Of a stretch of 64,000 nt of DNA, positions 1-10,262 are shown one piece after another. The translations under genes were made by a program, and so were the position numbers. The stretch comes from Eutreptiella sp. 'Long Island Sound 2002' (Eukaryota > Euglenozoa > Euglenophyceae > Eutreptiales > Eutreptiaceae): assembly GCA_964036045.1 (NCBI GenBank), contig OZ038383.1, positions 39,186,294-39,250,293 of the forward strand, read 5' to 3'. The notes beneath the pieces are model-generated. The model saw nothing but the letters and a program-made list of their open reading frames with translations. It made no database searches and was not told the DNA's origin. Numbering within the stretch: position 1 is the stretch's first letter; each line of letters starts with the position of its first letter.

Positions 1-1
1 C

Positions 2-2491
2 GAGTGAGAATGGACAGCCGTCCATCAGGCTTCCTTCGACAAGCTGAAGCAGGCAATGATCAATGCGACACATCTCAGTACTATCCACCCTCGACAGCCG
101 TATCACCTGTACACAGACGCTTCGAAAGACTGCGTGGGTGCTACGCTGGCGCAACGATGTGCGCATGGAAAGTACAAGGGACATCTTCAACCTATTGCCT
201 TCATGTCGCGGAAAATGCAACCTGCCGAAACTCGATACCCGATTGGAGAACAGGAGTTGTTGGCCACCGTATTAGCCTTGAAACAATGGTTTCACCTACT
301 TCGAGGACCGCAGCAGGTGCACGTGTACACTGACCAAGAAAGTCTTTGATATCTCAAGACATGTCCCCGACCGCTGACACCACGGCAAGCACGATGGTCC
401 CAATTCCTCGAAGAATACAACCTGACGTTGTGGTACGTACCGGGCCCCGAGAATCCTGCGGCAGACGCCTGCTCCCGTCTGACTTCGCAACAGTTGATGG
501 ATATCGAAAATGCCACACCTACACGGGCTTTCGCAATTCCCCTGGTCGAAGATTGGGCTTCACCGGAAGGAGAACCTGTCAATAAGTTCCTACATGTACT
601 CGAAGACTCATTCTCTCATGACGAGGTGTGGCCCCAGCCGTACGACCACCTGTACGTTTTGCTTCGAAGCGGACGCTCCGTGGGGAAGGATCCTAACGGT
701 GATGAACTTGCGGAACCAGCTCCCCAATTCGACACTGAACCCGCCGTCGAACCGGAGGACCTGGAGCCGCTACCATCAGACGCGACGACTGTCGAGCCGG
801 AGGACCTGGGACTGGGGCCAGTACCATTGGACGAGATCTTGGCTGAGGATTCAAACCAACCAGACATGCATCTCGATGAGGCTGGCAACGAGCCAGACAC
901 GCCTGCCGACACCGACAACCTTCCCGATGTGAGCATGGATCGCCCTCTTCGAGTCACTTTTGGCAATGAACTTCAATATGCTCCAACCATGGCGGAACTG
1001 ATTCGCTGTCGACGTCACCGTGATGGCACATTACAATCAGTTCCCTTACCGAAGGTTCGGTCGAACACGCCGTACCCTTCGAGTCTTAAAGGTACGCACC
1101 GCCGAGTACATCGACATTATCAGTGCAAAGACTTGACTTCGACAGCTGTGTGGGCAGCAGCCTATCGAGAAGACCCAGGGACGAAGCACATCTACGAAGT
1201 CGCGGTTCGAAGCCCTGCGGCAGGAAACCAGCTTCGCGATGCCAAGTTGTCCTTCGATGATGGCAAATTCCTCCATTTGTCGACGATGGGCAAACGTGTG
1301 CTTGTCCCTCGAACACTGATTACGTCGATTGTGGCTATGTATCACGAGTCGGATTTCTATGGCCCTTCAGGTGTCCTTCGAACCATGGCCCTGATTAAGC
1401 GCGACTACGTATGTTCGCACCTCCGACACTATGTCGAACGATACATACTAAGTTGGAATGTCTGTCAAGCGGCAAAATCAAGGCGAGTCGACACCGCCAG
1501 AGTGCCAAGACAATTACCGGTGCCCAACACCAAATGGCACAGTGTGTCCATCGAATGGGTTTCAGGATTGCCGCCGACCACAAGGGTCCATGACGCCATC
1601 ATGACTGTATCTGACCGATTCTCGAAGCGTGGAATGTTCATCCCTTGTCGCAAGGATATGACAGCCGACGACCTTATCTATGTGTTCTTGCGTGAGGGAG
1701 TTCTACTGAAAGGGTGCCCTCGACAAATTGTTTCTGACCGAGACAAGCTGTTCGAGTCTCAGGCGTGGAAGGAGTTGGCTCAGCGTTTCAAGATTGAGAT
1801 GCATCAAACAGTGGCCAACCGCCCTCGAGGCAGTGGCCTGGCGGAGCGCAGCAACCAGTCGATCCTCCAGCGCCTGTGTACACACGGCATCCTCGGCAAC
1901 AACGAGTGCGATGTCGACCTCCTGTTCGCCGAGATTTGGTTCAACAACCTGACATTCAATAGCCTTCGGCTATCCCCGTTCCAGATAGATGAAGGACGAA
2001 CACCCCATTTTCCATCGGATTTTCCCCGAATGACTTCCCATGCACATGAACCATCGACCGTGAATGATTACATGCAACGAGCGGAACGTATCTCGGATTC
2101 TGTGCGTGCAATGCTTGCCGAGGAACGTCGACGCCAGATGCATGTGGTCCTGCAAATGAACGGACACGTTCGAGTGCCTGAAGTCGGTGGACGATGGTGG
2201 GTGTTGGTACCGGAATATCGACATAAAGGGAAACTCGATGTTGTCTGGTGCGGCCCTTACAAAATTCTGGAGGTACTGAACAAGGGCGAGAATGTTACAC
2301 TCAATATCCCTGCACCCTTCGACGGGTTGCGAGTTTTCAATCGAGACAGCATAAAGCCCTACGTCCATCGAGAGGGACAGCCGGTGTGGGAGTTCCCGAT
2401 GCCCCCTGTCAAAACTGGAGAATCTCCTCGACCTGTCAAGATTGTGGCTAGACGTCGAGTGGGATCTAAAAAGCGCCGCACGTTCCTGTAA
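2..2491 (+). pseudogene. Ty3/gypsy-type pol fragment: RNase H and integrase (copy A)
   Basis: This is the 3' part of a retrotransposon polyprotein, cut off at its 5' end by the window. RNase H comes first; its four acidic positions are visible (TDAS, GEQEL, YTDQES and the D of NPAADACSR). An in-frame TGA at 347-349 breaks the frame, which then runs open to 2491. An acidic, proline-rich linker (about 690-940) precedes the integrase. The integrase core has IVSDRD and GSGLAER in the second and third catalytic places, but the first catalytic Asp appears replaced by Glu (SIEWVSGLP). In the N-terminal zinc region only one His and the last Cys of the HHCC set are recognisable (SWNVCQ). A C-terminal SH3-like segment (VVWCGPYKIL) and a basic tail follow. 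The stop and lost ligands suggest a dead copy. Assignment to gypsy-type pol is firm; the clade is not. Confidence 0.85.
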
Positions 2492-2590
2492 AGTTGTGAA
2501 TGGGATGACGACACATGGTCTTGGGAGTCGAGCAAGGCGTTAGAGGAGGATCCTGTATACCTTGAGTTTCTTCGACTCCACCCTGAGTAA

Positions 2591-2608
2591 CCTTACTCTT
2601 CTCTGCAG
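2591..2608 (+). promoter_or_regulatory. Candidate 3' splice site ahead of ORF3
   Basis: A pyrimidine-rich run ending in CAG (ccttactcttctctgcag) lies between the pol stop at 2491 and the ORF3 start at 2629. The same 18 bases occur unchanged at 12743-12760 in copy B on the minus strand. Conservation between diverged copies suggests ORF3 could be expressed from a spliced transcript, as downstream genes of some retroelements are. The donor was not located. Confidence 0.35.
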
Positions 2609-2628
2609 CGTGGTTTTTTGAAAAACTC

Positions 2629-3718
2629 ATGCGAGGTTCCGGGTCGACCGCCGGAGCCTCCGCCTACGGTACTACATCCCGGACGCCCCGAACTTCCTCT
2701 CGACCTCCATCTCCCCGAGCATCACCGGACGTCATCGATGTTGACGCGATCAATGACAACGTTGGTGCCAAGCCCCCAGCGAGGACAACTTCAGCTGGCC
2801 GCTGTTTGTCGGTAAAATCAGCGCCAGCACGTCCGAGTCCACCTCTCGATCCATTCAAACCGCACAACTACAGCCAGTCGGCATATGCTGGGAGCTCGGA
2901 AGGAAAAGGAGGCCTGTCGAAAGGAGGCAAGGGAGCGCCCGGACGGGTCGACAGTTCTTGGACATCGAGGCCGAACACCTGGACATCTACGCCATCCAGG
3001 GACGGACCGTCGTGGGAACCGAATACCGGAGAGCCGAATAACTCCAGCTATAACAACAACGATGAAGCTGTCCCAAACGACTGGGTCGACCAATCCTGGC
3101 AGTTGAATGCCCCGAAGACGCAAGCTTCTACTCGAACGAACCAATCCGCCTCTCCTCACTACAACGACGACAATGAACCCTGGCTCGAGTCCGATGACGA
3201 AGAGGAATATCCGTACGAGCCCTCAGCGTTCGACGCCACACAAAGTTGGTCGACACCACCGCCCTGCTACGATTCTGTGCCGGTGCCAGAACCGATGTGG
3301 CAGCCCTATAACATGCCGCAGTACAACCATGAAATCGAGACCGTCGATCAACTCCGACAGTGGGGTACGTTCGGATTGAAGCCACCCTATCGATTTGGGA
3401 CACACGAGGATGATCAAATGAAAACGGAATACACCAAGCTCGAACCATCGGTACTCACTATTGCGTCGAGCGCCATGGCTGGTCAACCAGGAAGGCACAT
3501 GTTCTTGAACGAACGCCATGCCGCAGTCGTGACGAAGACGAATGCCACTATCTCTGAGTTAGGCAAGACCATCCACATCGACAGTTGGGGACGAACCGCA
3601 TCATTCCCTTACGAGCTGGCGCGAACCGCTCCTGACACATCTGTCGATGAGCGTGGGAATGTCAGTGGCAAGCCGGGCTACCAGTGGTATACAAAAATCG
3701 AAATGGCTTGCCAGAACT
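2629..3718 (+). pseudogene. ORF3, extra ORF downstream of integrase (copy A, C-terminally truncated)
   Basis: An open frame begins 137 nt after the pol stop with MRGSGSTAGASAYG. The first 200 or so residues are rich in Ser, Pro, Gly, Asn and Thr and look disordered. An acidic stretch (ESDDEEEYPYEP) follows, then a more regular segment. There is no signal peptide or membrane segment, so this is not an obvious envelope protein, and I see no zinc knuckle or protease motif. Copy B matches it up to 3718 and then continues with about 145 further residues absent here; copy A breaks into unrelated DNA and stops by chance at 3735. With copies B and C the full product would be roughly 900 residues. I do not recognise the family. 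Three independent copies downstream of pol show it is a genuine part of the element. Confidence 0.6.
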
Positions 3719-4318
3719 GCGACAGAGACAACTAGCGTGCCATACCATCTCAAAGGGACCATGTTCCAATTCAGCAAGTGTTGCCATAGCCATAAAGCTA
3801 ATTAGCATAAAAAACGGTTAGGCGAAAAAGCGCGCTGCGAAACGCGGAAAAACGCGACAAAAAAATCTTCGACAAAAAATAGGTGAATAGTTAGCGCCGT
3901 AAACATTAAAACGCTCGTAGGACCCTAACGCCGTCCCTCACGACGTCTAACTAGCCGTAGGCGCAAAGAAAAACGCGTCGCGAGCAGCGCATAAAGCTCG
4001 AAAAAATATTTTCTAAGCCGCCGCGTCCCTTCACCCTGCTTCCTTTCCTTTCCTTTCCTTCTCCATGCACCCACCTCCCTTCCCTCGTGCCCCCCCTCAC
4101 TCCTTTTCGTCAGCTTAGGCAACCGGCCCCTGAGGGAAAAGCAGTCAACCCCTTGCAAGCAAGACCACCATCATCGCGGCCGCGTGGCAACACGTAAGTC
4201 AGAAATTTCACCTTGGTATTGCTGCTTGCCTGCGTGCGTGAGTTGCGTAGAGTTTGATTTTCTAAGGAGAAATGTTTTAATTTTTGGTTTTCAGAAAGTT
4301 TTCAAAGGCACGGAAAAA
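3719..4318. other. Unique spacer at the left edge of the nested complex
   Basis: No gene is seen here. The first 300 bases are rich in A runs and CG (3820-3900). A pyrimidine-rich tract with four ccttt units lies near 4040-4060. A good splice-donor-like sequence (cacgtaagt) follows at 4192-4200. None of this recurs at the right edge of the complex, which ends inside segment Z. The spacer could be the outer end of the element whose arm is truncated on the right. Confidence 0.35.
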
Positions 4319-6115
4319 CAGCAGGGGTTTTTAGCAAATGAAAAGAGGACAAAAGGAAAAACAAACACCAGCAGCGCAGACAACCGCACAGCACAGCCCA
4401 CCAGCACAACACCGCAAGGCAGCACAGCACCGCAGGACACAGCACAGGGCGCAGAACACCACAGGACAACGCACAGCAAAGCAAGACACCACGACACGCC
4501 AGAGCGGCACCACCACACAGCGGAACGCCCAAGGAGACACCACAACACAAAGGGACACGCCACAGCACGAGGCACCGACAACAGCGCAGACTCAACCGGA
4601 ACCAAACAACACGGCGCGCAGCGCAACACAGCACCGCACACACAGGAAAAAGACACAAACCAACGCCACCAGCGAAGGAAAACGGACAGCAGGGCGCCAC
4701 AGCACGGCACCAGCAGACAACCACGGGCCACCAGACCCAGCACGGCACCACAGCACACCAAAGGAAACAGCACAACACACGGCAGCGCACCACAGCAGCG
4801 GGCGCCAGCAACAGCACGCACCACACGGGCAGCACAACGCAAGCGCACCAGCACAGCGAAGCACAGCACCGCACAGAGCGGAGGGGACAAGGAACACACA
4901 GCACAGCACCCCAGGACACACACAGCACAAAGCAGAGCGGCGAACAACAGCACACATCACCACGCAACGACAAAACACACACAGCGCGGGGGAAAACCAC
5001 AAAACACAGCGCCGCAAAGCACAGGGCCCCAGGGCGACGGGGAGCACCAGAGGGCACGGCACGACGAGCAGCGGCACCAACCGAGCGCAGCAAAACAACA
5101 CAGCACACAACAGCACAACACCGAGCGACACAACGCGCAGCAGCGCAGCGCAGCACCGCAACCCGGGACACACAGCACAGCACAACACACGGCACACAGC
5201 ACCGAGCGGAAGCGACGAAAACCGCGAGACACAAAGGGGGGGGGGGGCAGCAACCACCGGGGAGCAGCCAACGGCCAGACGGGAGGCAGGAAAGAGGCGA
5301 GAACGCACGGAGAGCCGAGAAGCGGGAGGCCGACAAACCAAACAACGCGCAGCGCCGAGGCCCAAGGCACCCGGGGCCGGAAACCAGAAAAAGCCGGAGA
5401 CAACGGGGGCGCACAACGCAAAAAAAAAACAAAAAAAAGAACGGAGCACCAAGCGGCAGGGGGGGGGGGGCAGGAACTACCAGGGAGCAACCAACGGCCA
5501 GGCGAGACACAGAAAAAGGACAGAGCGCACGGAGAGCCGAGAAGCGGGAGGCCCACAAAGCAAACAAAACACAGGGCCAAGGCCCAGGGCACCCGGGGCC
5601 GGAAACCAGAGAAAGCCAAAGACAACGGTGGCGCACGCAGGGAAAGAAAAAGAAAAGGGGGGGGGGCACCGAGCGGCAGCGACAAAACCAGCCAGACACA
5701 AAGGAAGGGGGGGGGGGCACCAAGCACCAAGGAGCAGCCAACGGCCAAGCAGGAGAAAAAGAAAAGCGAGAGCGCACGGAGAGCCGAGAGGCGGGAGGAA
5801 AAAAAAGACGCAAAGCACAGCGCCAAGGCCCAAGGCACCCGGGGCCAGAAAGCAGAGAAAGCGAGAGACAACGGGGGCGCGGGGAAGGAAAAAAAAAACA
5901 CAAGGAACGGAGCGGCGGCAAGAAAAACCGCGAGACACAAAAGGAGGGGGGGGAGGCAACCACCAGGGAAAAAACAAACAGCAAGGCGGGCAACACAAAA
6001 GGAGCGAGACCGCACGGAGGGCCAAGAAGCGCGAGGCCAACAAGACAAACAACACACAGCGACAAGGCCCAGGGCACCCAGGGCCGAAACAAAAGAAAGC
6101 AGGAGACAAAGGGGG
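4319..6115. other. Nearly T-free block (A-free on the minus strand)
   Basis: For about 1.8 kb the plus strand is almost entirely A, C and G, with only scattered T. The first 900 bases (4340-5200) are an irregular mix of cagcacagc-type words; the rest is a tandem repeat. Stop codons need both T and A, so both strands are open: frames of 680 and 696 codons on the plus strand, and part of a 1396-codon frame on the minus strand. Their products are low-complexity (Thr/Gln/His/Arg-rich or Cys/Val/Leu-rich), so I regard them as by-products of composition. The bias continues through segment Z' and array 1, giving about 4 kb of one-sided composition. Confidence 0.8.
5204..6115 (+). repeat. Tandem repeat, four units of about 222-246 bp
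   Basis: The word cgcacggagagccgag marks successive units at 5304, 5526 and 5772, with a variant at 6011, giving spacings of 222, 246 and 239. Each unit also holds a G run (8-11 G), a caaggcacccggggcc-type block and an acaacgg block. The right-hand copy of segment Z ends within one such unit on the opposite strand (about 37040-37150). Confidence 0.7.
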
Positions 6116-6899
6116 TGCGCGGAAGACGGCAACGGAAGAAAAAAGGAAAGGACCAGGACGGGGGCAACCCCAGCCCGGAGGAGGCCAAGCAAAGCAGAAA
6201 GCCAAAGCGGCCAAAGGAAAAGGTGAGGTGCACCAGAACGCGCCCAGGAGGCCGGCCCGCCCGACCCAGCCAAGAAGAGCAAAACACACACACACACGCA
6301 CGGGACCCGGGTGTGGCGCCCTCCGACCCGCAAGGGGCGGTGTCGGCGTCCACACGAAACAGCCCCGGTGCACCGGCCGAGTCCCCTGTCGAAGGACGGA
6401 CGGTCCGGGAAACCGGACGCGTCAGTGACCGGGTCCACACACGCCAACCACCGCAGCGCACGCAGCCCAAAACCGACGCCAGAGGGACCCGCCAGGGACA
6501 ACCCCATCGCGGAGCCCCGAACGGGTACGACGCGGAGCGACCCCAGCGCCCCCGCCTCGGCGGGGGCCAGCGGCAGGCACAAAGAGCCCGGTTCTCGGCC
6601 GGCCTCCGCGTGCCCAGCGCAGCCGCCCAGTAAAGCCGGGGGCACAAGCCCCGGGGGTTGGGAAAGGCACCACGGCGACGGGAAAGCCGACCGGAGCACC
6701 GACAGCGACAGGACCAAACAAGGCGCGGCGCACCACGCGGGGCCACGAGGCACGCCAGAGAGGCACGCCGCCGGCCACAACCAAGGCGCACGGACAGGTG
6801 CCAAGCAGCGACGGCCGCCAGGTGCCACAAAACAGGAGAGCACGCACAACACGCAACGAACCACGGCACACGAACAGGTGCCAGGCAACAGCCAACCCA
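6116..6899 (-). repeat. Segment Z', inverted copy of 36246-37100
   Basis: Read on the minus strand, this GC-rich segment matches 36246-37100 base for base over long stretches, for example the block around a paired gggggcttgcgccccc hairpin (6643-6658 here). It lies between the T-free block and array 1, just as Z lies between array 5 and ORF3 copy C. No protein family is recognised; the open frames follow from the lack of A on one strand. Confidence 0.75.
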
Positions 6900-8345
6900 C
6901 ACACCACAAACCCCAGCCAGGAGGGGCGGGGCGCAGCCAAAACCCAAGGCCGAGCACACACACCCACAACGCACAGCCCTGCAAGGAGTGCGGGGCGCAG
7001 CCGAGACCCAAGAGAAAAAAAACACACACCCCCACACCGCGCACCCCAGCCAGGAGTGGCAGGGTGCAAGCGGAGCGCGCACACGAGCACACACACAGCC
7101 CAACACCCCAGCCAGGAGTGGCGCGGCGCAGCCGAAACTCGAGCCCAAGCACACACACCCAAGCCGCACACCCCAGCCAGGAGAGGCGGGGTACAGGAGG
7201 AGCCCACACACCAGCACACACACACCCCAACACCCCAGCCAGGAGTGGCGGGGCGCATCCGAAACCCGAGCCCAAACACACACACCCACACCGCACACCC
7301 CAGCCAGGAGTGGCGAGGTACAAGGGGGGCACGCACACGAGCACACACACACCCCAACAGCCCAGCCAGGATTGGCGGGGCGCAGCCAAAACCCGAGCCA
7401 AAACATACACACCCACGGCGCGCACCCCAGCCAGGAGTGGCGGGGTGCAAGCGGAGCGCCCACACGAGCACACACACAGCCCGACACCCCAGCCAGGAGT
7501 GGCGGGGTGCAGGCGAAACCTGAGCCCAAACACACACACCCACGGCCCGCACCCCAGCCAGGAGTGGCGGGGTGCAAGCGGAGCGCCCACACCAGCACAC
7601 ACACAGCCCAAGACCCCAGCCAGGAGTGGCGGGGCGCAGCCGAAGCCCGAGCCCAAACACACACACCCACGGCCCGCACCCCAGCCAGGAGTGGCGGGAT
7701 GCAAGCAGAGCGCGCACACCAGCACACACACACCCCAACACCCGAGCTAGGAGTGGCGGGGCGCAGCCGGAACCCGAGCCCAAACACACAAACCCAAACC
7801 ACGCACCCCAGCCAGGAGTGGCAGGGTGCAAGCGGAGCGCGCACACCAGCACACACACACCCCAACAGCCCAGCCAGGAGTGGGGGGGCGCAGCCGAAAC
7901 CCGAGCCCAAACACACACACCCACGGCGCGCACCCCAGCCAGGAGTGGCGGGGTGCAAGTGGAGCGCGCACACGAGCACACACACACCCCAACATCCCAG
8001 CCAGGGGTGGCGGGGCGCAGCCGAAACCCGAGCCCAAACACACACACCCACGGCGCGCACCCCAGCCAGGAGTGGCGGGGTGCAAGCGGAGCGCCCACAC
8101 CAGCACACACACAGCCCAACACCCCAGCTGGAAGTGGCGGGGTGCAGCCGAAACCTGTGCCCAAACACACAAACCCACGGCGCGCACCCCAGCCAGGAGT
8201 GGCAAGGTGCACACGGAACCCCCACACCAGCACACAGACAGCCCAACACCCCAGCCAGGAGTGGCGGGGCGCAGCCGTAACCTGAGCCCAAACACACACA
8301 CCCACGGCGCGCACCCCAGCCAGGAGTGGTGGGGTGCAAGCGGAG
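6900..8345 (-). repeat. 127-bp minisatellite, array 1
   Basis: The unit is a dimer of a 62-bp and a 65-bp half. Both halves open with ccccgccactcctggctggg on the minus strand. The first half continues with a GTGTGTGTGCTGG-type segment, the second with a TGGGTGTGTGTGTTTGGGCTC-type segment. The length allows about 11 dimers. The block stops abruptly at 8345 in mid-unit (cggag), where a gag start begins in the same strand sense. The missing part of this unit is found at the end of array 3. Confidence 0.9.
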
Positions 8346-8492
8346 CGAGTCAGGATTCTGGCAAGGAATCCCTAACTCTTCGGAGAATGTCGCAACTATG
8401 CAACATTCCACGCCGTCCTCTGGCCCATCTGGATCATCTAGATCGCAGATGCTCTCGTCATCACTGTCCGGTCGGTCGGACTTGTACTCCAT
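8346..8492 (-). pseudogene. N-terminal end of gag, separated from the rest by inversion
   Basis: Directly after the LTR and primer-binding site, on the minus strand, an ATG at 8492 opens a frame of 49 codons starting MEYKSDRPDSDDESICDLDD. It is acidic and fits the start of a gag polyprotein by position. At 8346 the frame runs into array 1, which adds hundreds of meaningless codons. The rest of gag lies at 16937 onward on the plus strand. Rejoining the breakpoints places the two pieces next to each other, although the frames seem to differ by an indel. Confidence 0.65.
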
Positions 8493-8513
8493 ACCTATAA
8501 CCTAGAGGCTGAA

Positions 8514-8529
8514 GGCTGCTCTGCTACCA
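8514..8529 (-). promoter_or_regulatory. Primer-binding site next to 5' LTR
   Basis: Immediately inside the LTR on the minus strand is tggtagcagagcagcc. The first 12 bases differ by one base from the classic site for the 3' end of initiator methionine tRNA (tggtatcagagc). This fixes the LTR at 8530-9079 as the 5' LTR and gives the element's direction. Confidence 0.75.
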
Positions 8530-9079
8530 TCTAAGCTATTTTCTTTGAGAAAGCTCCGCGGAGCCTGGCCGGAGGGCTCAGGGCCGGCATGGGGAAAGGG
8601 AACAGAGGGCAGGTATCCCTTCTGTGCGTCCCGGCGGTATGGAGGGGTCGGTGCTGGGGCCTTGCCCTTGGGGTCCATGAGGTACAAGCACGACAGTGAA
8701 GACAATGAAGATGAAGATACGAACTTGCTAAAAATCCCAGTCTACAAAAAAATGTAGGCGGATCATATGATACATGTAATTCCGGAATATTCTTCCTGTA
8801 TAGTTTATAAAAAATCCGATTGTCAAAAAATATTTGGCTGATTTGATTTGCGCACGCGCGCCGGCGATCCCACCAAATCATTGGAACGCGACCATCTCAG
8901 CCGCAACGGACACCAGAATTGAATCCGGCGTGTCCATAATATACAGGAACTGTTCAAGTAAAAATTTGGGAAGGCTGCCATATGTAAATGTCCGGAAATA
9001 AGCTGAATCTGGCTGACTGGGGGTGCATTGACCTGAATTGACCTCAGATCTGCGCGGATGGAGGGTAGCCGCACTTACA
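8530..9079 (-). mobile_element. 5' LTR (550 bp) of the chromodomain gypsy element, now inverted
   Basis: On the minus strand the LTR runs from TGTAAG to CTTAGA, a nearly perfect terminal inverted pair (CTTACA expected). It is the same length as the LTR at 27547-28096 and closely similar throughout. It borders array 2 at its outer end, where the last five array bases on the minus strand are GTTGG. The same five bases follow the 3' LTR at 28097, so they are the target-site duplication of one insertion. Confidence 0.88.
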
Positions 9080-9766
9080 CCAACACCCCAGCCAGGAGTG
9101 GCGGGGCGCAGCCGAAACCCGAGCCCAAACACACAGCCACGGCGCGCAACCCAGCCAGGAGTGCCGGGGTGCAAGCGGAGCGCCCACACCAGCACACACA
9201 CAGCCCAACACCCCAGCCAGGAGTGGCGGTGTGCAGCCGAGAGCCGAGTGCAAACACACACATCCCCACCGCACAGCCCAGCCAGGAGTGGCGGGGTACA
9301 AGTAGAGCGCGCCGATAAACACAAACGCACCTCAACACCCCAGCCAGGAGTGGCGGGGTGCAACCAAAACCGGAGCCCAAGCAAACAAACCCAGGCCGCA
9401 CGCCCCGGCCAGTAGGGGCGGGGTACAAGGGGAGCACGCACACAAGCACACACACACCCCAACACCCCAGCCAAAATTGGCGGGGCGCAGCCGAGACCCG
9501 AGCCAAAGAACACACACCCACGCCGCACACCCCAGCCAGGAGTGGCAGGGTGCAAGTGGAGCGCGCACACAAGCAGACACAAGCCAGGAGTGGCGGGGCG
9601 CAGCCGGAACCCGAACCCAACCACACACACCCACACCGCACACCCCGGCCAGGAGTGGCAGGGTACAAGCGGAGGGCACACACAAGCGCACACACACCCC
9701 AACACCCCAGCCAGGAGTGGCGGGGCGCAACCGAAACCCGAACCCAACCACAACCCAGACCGAAAC
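9080..9766 (-). repeat. 127-bp minisatellite, array 2
   Basis: About five dimer units with more variation than array 1, including a shortened unit near 9580. Going outward from segment X, the unit variants follow the same order as in array 3, for example the rare variant with ctctacttgtacc at 9295-9310 and 14158-14170. The two blocks are therefore arms of one inverted duplication, not independent arrays. Confidence 0.85.
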
Positions 9767-10262
9767 ACAAGCGCCACGCAACAGTAGGAAACCCAGTGCC
9801 CATAGCCCGGGCACTGAGGCAGCCCGTGCCATGCAGGTGACCCGGCCAAACGAGATCCGAAGACCGGGGGTAAGGCTGCATCCTAAGGCCTGCGCTGCTT
9901 TGGGACTCAAGGCGGAGCGTGCGACACCTAAGTACCTCGGAACCCCAGTACCAAGAACATGCATGCATGCCTTGGGAACGGGATACGCCAGGAAATCCGA
10001 TGAACCCCTAAGGTTCCGCCCAAAGGAGGGGACGTGCGCAAGCACGCAGGCCCACCCTCCCGGCATGACAAGCAGTCACGCTGGCGGCGATCAGCCCTCC
10101 CGCTGTTGTCCGGGGCCGCTTTGTTGGGGGCCACCAGTCAGGTCTAGCGGGATGTAAGCCGCCTCCCCTCTTCACGCGCGGAACCTCTTCCTGTTCGTCA
10201 CAGGGGCGACGCCAGGGGGAACCATGGGGCGCCTCTCCACGACCGAGTGCACCTACCTACCT
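9767..10262 (+). repeat. Segment X with ACCT-repeat end (left arm)
   Basis: About 480 bp of unique sequence linking array 2 to ORF3 copy B. It ends in a short ACCT repeat (cacctacctacctacct) and contains cgcccaaaggagggg, which also occurs near the ACCT-tailed end of the element at 30223-34290. It may be the 3' end of a 5'-truncated LINE-like element of the same broad family. An inverted copy lies at 13173-13683. No coding sequence is recognised. Confidence 0.55.

Noticed and set aside
1-3718. Envelope gene of a retrovirus-like element (ORF3)
   Set aside because: No signal peptide, membrane segment or cleavage site is visible in any of the three copies.
4302-8492. Open frame of 1396 codons on the minus strand
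   Set aside because: Apart from the first 49 codons (gag start) it crosses the A-free array, Z' and the T-free block. Stops cannot occur there by composition, and the product is low-complexity.
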